A DNA stretch of 64,000 nucleotides, taken from the NCBI RefSeq assembly GCF_000349325.1, contig NC_020504.1, forward strand, positions 7,164,053 to 7,228,052. The letters run 5' to 3'. The position numbers and the translations under genes were made by a program. This DNA comes from Streptomyces davaonensis JCM 4913 (GTDB lineage Bacteria; Actinomycetota; Actinomycetes; Streptomycetales; Streptomycetaceae). Below, in pieces: positions 63,346 to 64,000 of this stretch. The notes under the pieces are model-generated. The model worked only from the letters and a program-made list of their open reading frames with translations, was not told the DNA's origin and searched no databases. Numbering within the stretch: the stretch's first letter is position 1; each line of letters starts with the position of its first letter.

Positions 63346-64000
63346 GCCGTGCTCCCGTTCCGGAGGTAGTGCTCGGCGAACTGGGGCCAGGGCGTGGTCG
63401 CGTACTCCCGCTGTACGGACTCGTCGCGGCCGTAGTCCGGGGCGCAGGAGGTGAAGTGGGCGCCGTTCGGGGCCTCGATCACGCCGGTGACGGTGTGCCG
63501 TTGGACCAGCAGCGTCTGGGGTGCCGCCTCCTTCGTCAGCTCGGCGGTGTCCACGATCCGCTCGCAGGAGACGTACGCGGTGTCGGCCGCCTCGCAGAAG
63601 AGGTCGTCGAAGTACGGGTCCGGGCCCAGACACTGGCCGTTGCCCCGCCGGTCGGCGCGGTTGACGTGCACCAGGGCCGCGTCCAGGCGCAGCGCCGGCA
63701 TCGCGACGAAGGTCTCCGCGTCGTCGTACGGCGAAGTCACCGTGCGCAGGCCCGGGTTGACCCGCATGACGTCCGAGCCGAGTCCGGAGCGCACCGGCAG
63801 GAACGGCAGCCGGTGGGCGGCGGCGCGCAGGCCCCACAGGAACATCGCCTCGTCGTACTCGGTGAGTTGGAGGGTGCCCTGCTCGCGGGCGGCGCGGTAG
63901 TGCGGTTCGAGGGGGATGGAGTCCAGGGTGACGAAGGGGGCGACCAGACGGTGGATCCGGCCGGCGGCGGCGAGCATGCCGACGTCGGGGCCGCCGCAGG
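63342..64000 (-). CDS. ipdA: CoA-transferase-like hydrolase alpha subunit IpdA (5' part outside window)
   Basis: About 219 C-terminal residues are visible; the frame stays open to the window edge (CGGPDVGMLAAAGRI...), so the N-terminus lies beyond. LDSIPLEPHYRAAREQGTLQLTEYDEAMFLWGLRAAAHRLPFLPVRSGLGSDV, DAALVHVNRADRRGNGQ and VQREYATTPWPQFAEHYL fit IpdA-type alpha subunits. It is partner of IpdB, with which it overlaps by four bases. An ATG at 63977 is internal, not the start. Confidence 0.88.
   Translation of the reverse strand, partial: CGGPDVGMLAAAGRIHRLVAPFVTLDSIPLEPHYRAAREQGTLQLTEYDEAMFLWGLRAAAHRLPFLPVRSGLGSDVMRVNPGLRTVTSPYDDAETFVAMPALRLDAALVHVNRADRRGNGQCLGPDPYFDDLFCEAADTAYVSCERIVDTAELTKEAAPQTLLVQRHTVTGVIEAPNGAHFTSCAPDYGRDESVQREYATTPWPQFAEHYLRNGSTA

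Overview
The window is high-GC actinobacterial chromosome, almost certainly Streptomyces. GTG and TTG starts are frequent, many genes have a -10 box 6-8 nt before the start codon (leaderless mRNAs), and typical Streptomyces intergenic repeats occur. The gene order dnaE - his - trp - lgt - gltBD is, from memory, that of the Streptomyces coelicolor core. There is no sign of prophage, transposon, CRISPR array, tRNA or rRNA; this is core chromosome with several species-variable loci.

Layout. 1-12.2 kb: the end of dnaE, an NYN-domain protein, a drug-efflux type ABC transporter pair, a DUF2567 membrane protein, the 24-residue ribosomal protein bL37, ybaK, a Lon-substrate-domain protein and a large beta-helix-like membrane protein. 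12.3-18.0 kb: a tightly overlapping his operon (hisD-C-B-small membrane ORF-H-priA-ridA-F). 18.1-20.7 kb: an ArsR regulator and MFS exporter unit with a palindromic operator, then a TIGR03085 protein. 20.7-29.4 kb: hisI, trpE, the trp-associated membrane protein, an HGxxPAAW protein, a DUF2752 protein, trpC-trpM-trpB-trpA, a DsbA-like thioredoxin and lgt. No trpF is present; PriA (HisA) is known to supply both isomerase activities in Streptomyces.

29.5-37.7 kb (minus strand): a seven-gene, translationally coupled operon of four divergent ADP-ribosylglycohydrolase-fold proteins, a ribokinase, a CaiB-type CoA-transferase and a CoA-ester lyase. The second gene carries a roughly 190-residue low-complexity N-terminus apparently grown from intergenic repeat DNA. 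38-45.2 kb: a VIT-family iron/manganese transporter behind an iron box, then gltB-gltD.

45.3-52.6 kb: an exopolysaccharide locus on two diverging strands. It has a UDP-GlcNAc 2-epimerase, a processive family-2 glycosyltransferase with a small membrane partner, a secreted DUF2334 deacetylase-like protein, a GH113-like lipoprotein and a LamG-like secreted protein, with a GH46 chitosanase next door. The set resembles a split-up Pga/Ica (PNAG) machine. 52.6-56.2 kb: a B-box rhomboid protease, a VWA protein and an orphan second cytochrome b (QcrB-like).

56.2-64 kb: a cluster matching the mycobacterial KstR2 regulon for steroid C/D-ring (HIP) catabolism: two acyl-CoA dehydrogenases, an SDR (IpdF-like), a KstR2-like TetR regulator, a FadA6-like thiolase, IpdC, IpdB and (cut by the window end) IpdA. 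A near-consensus KstR2 box lies in the divergent promoter.
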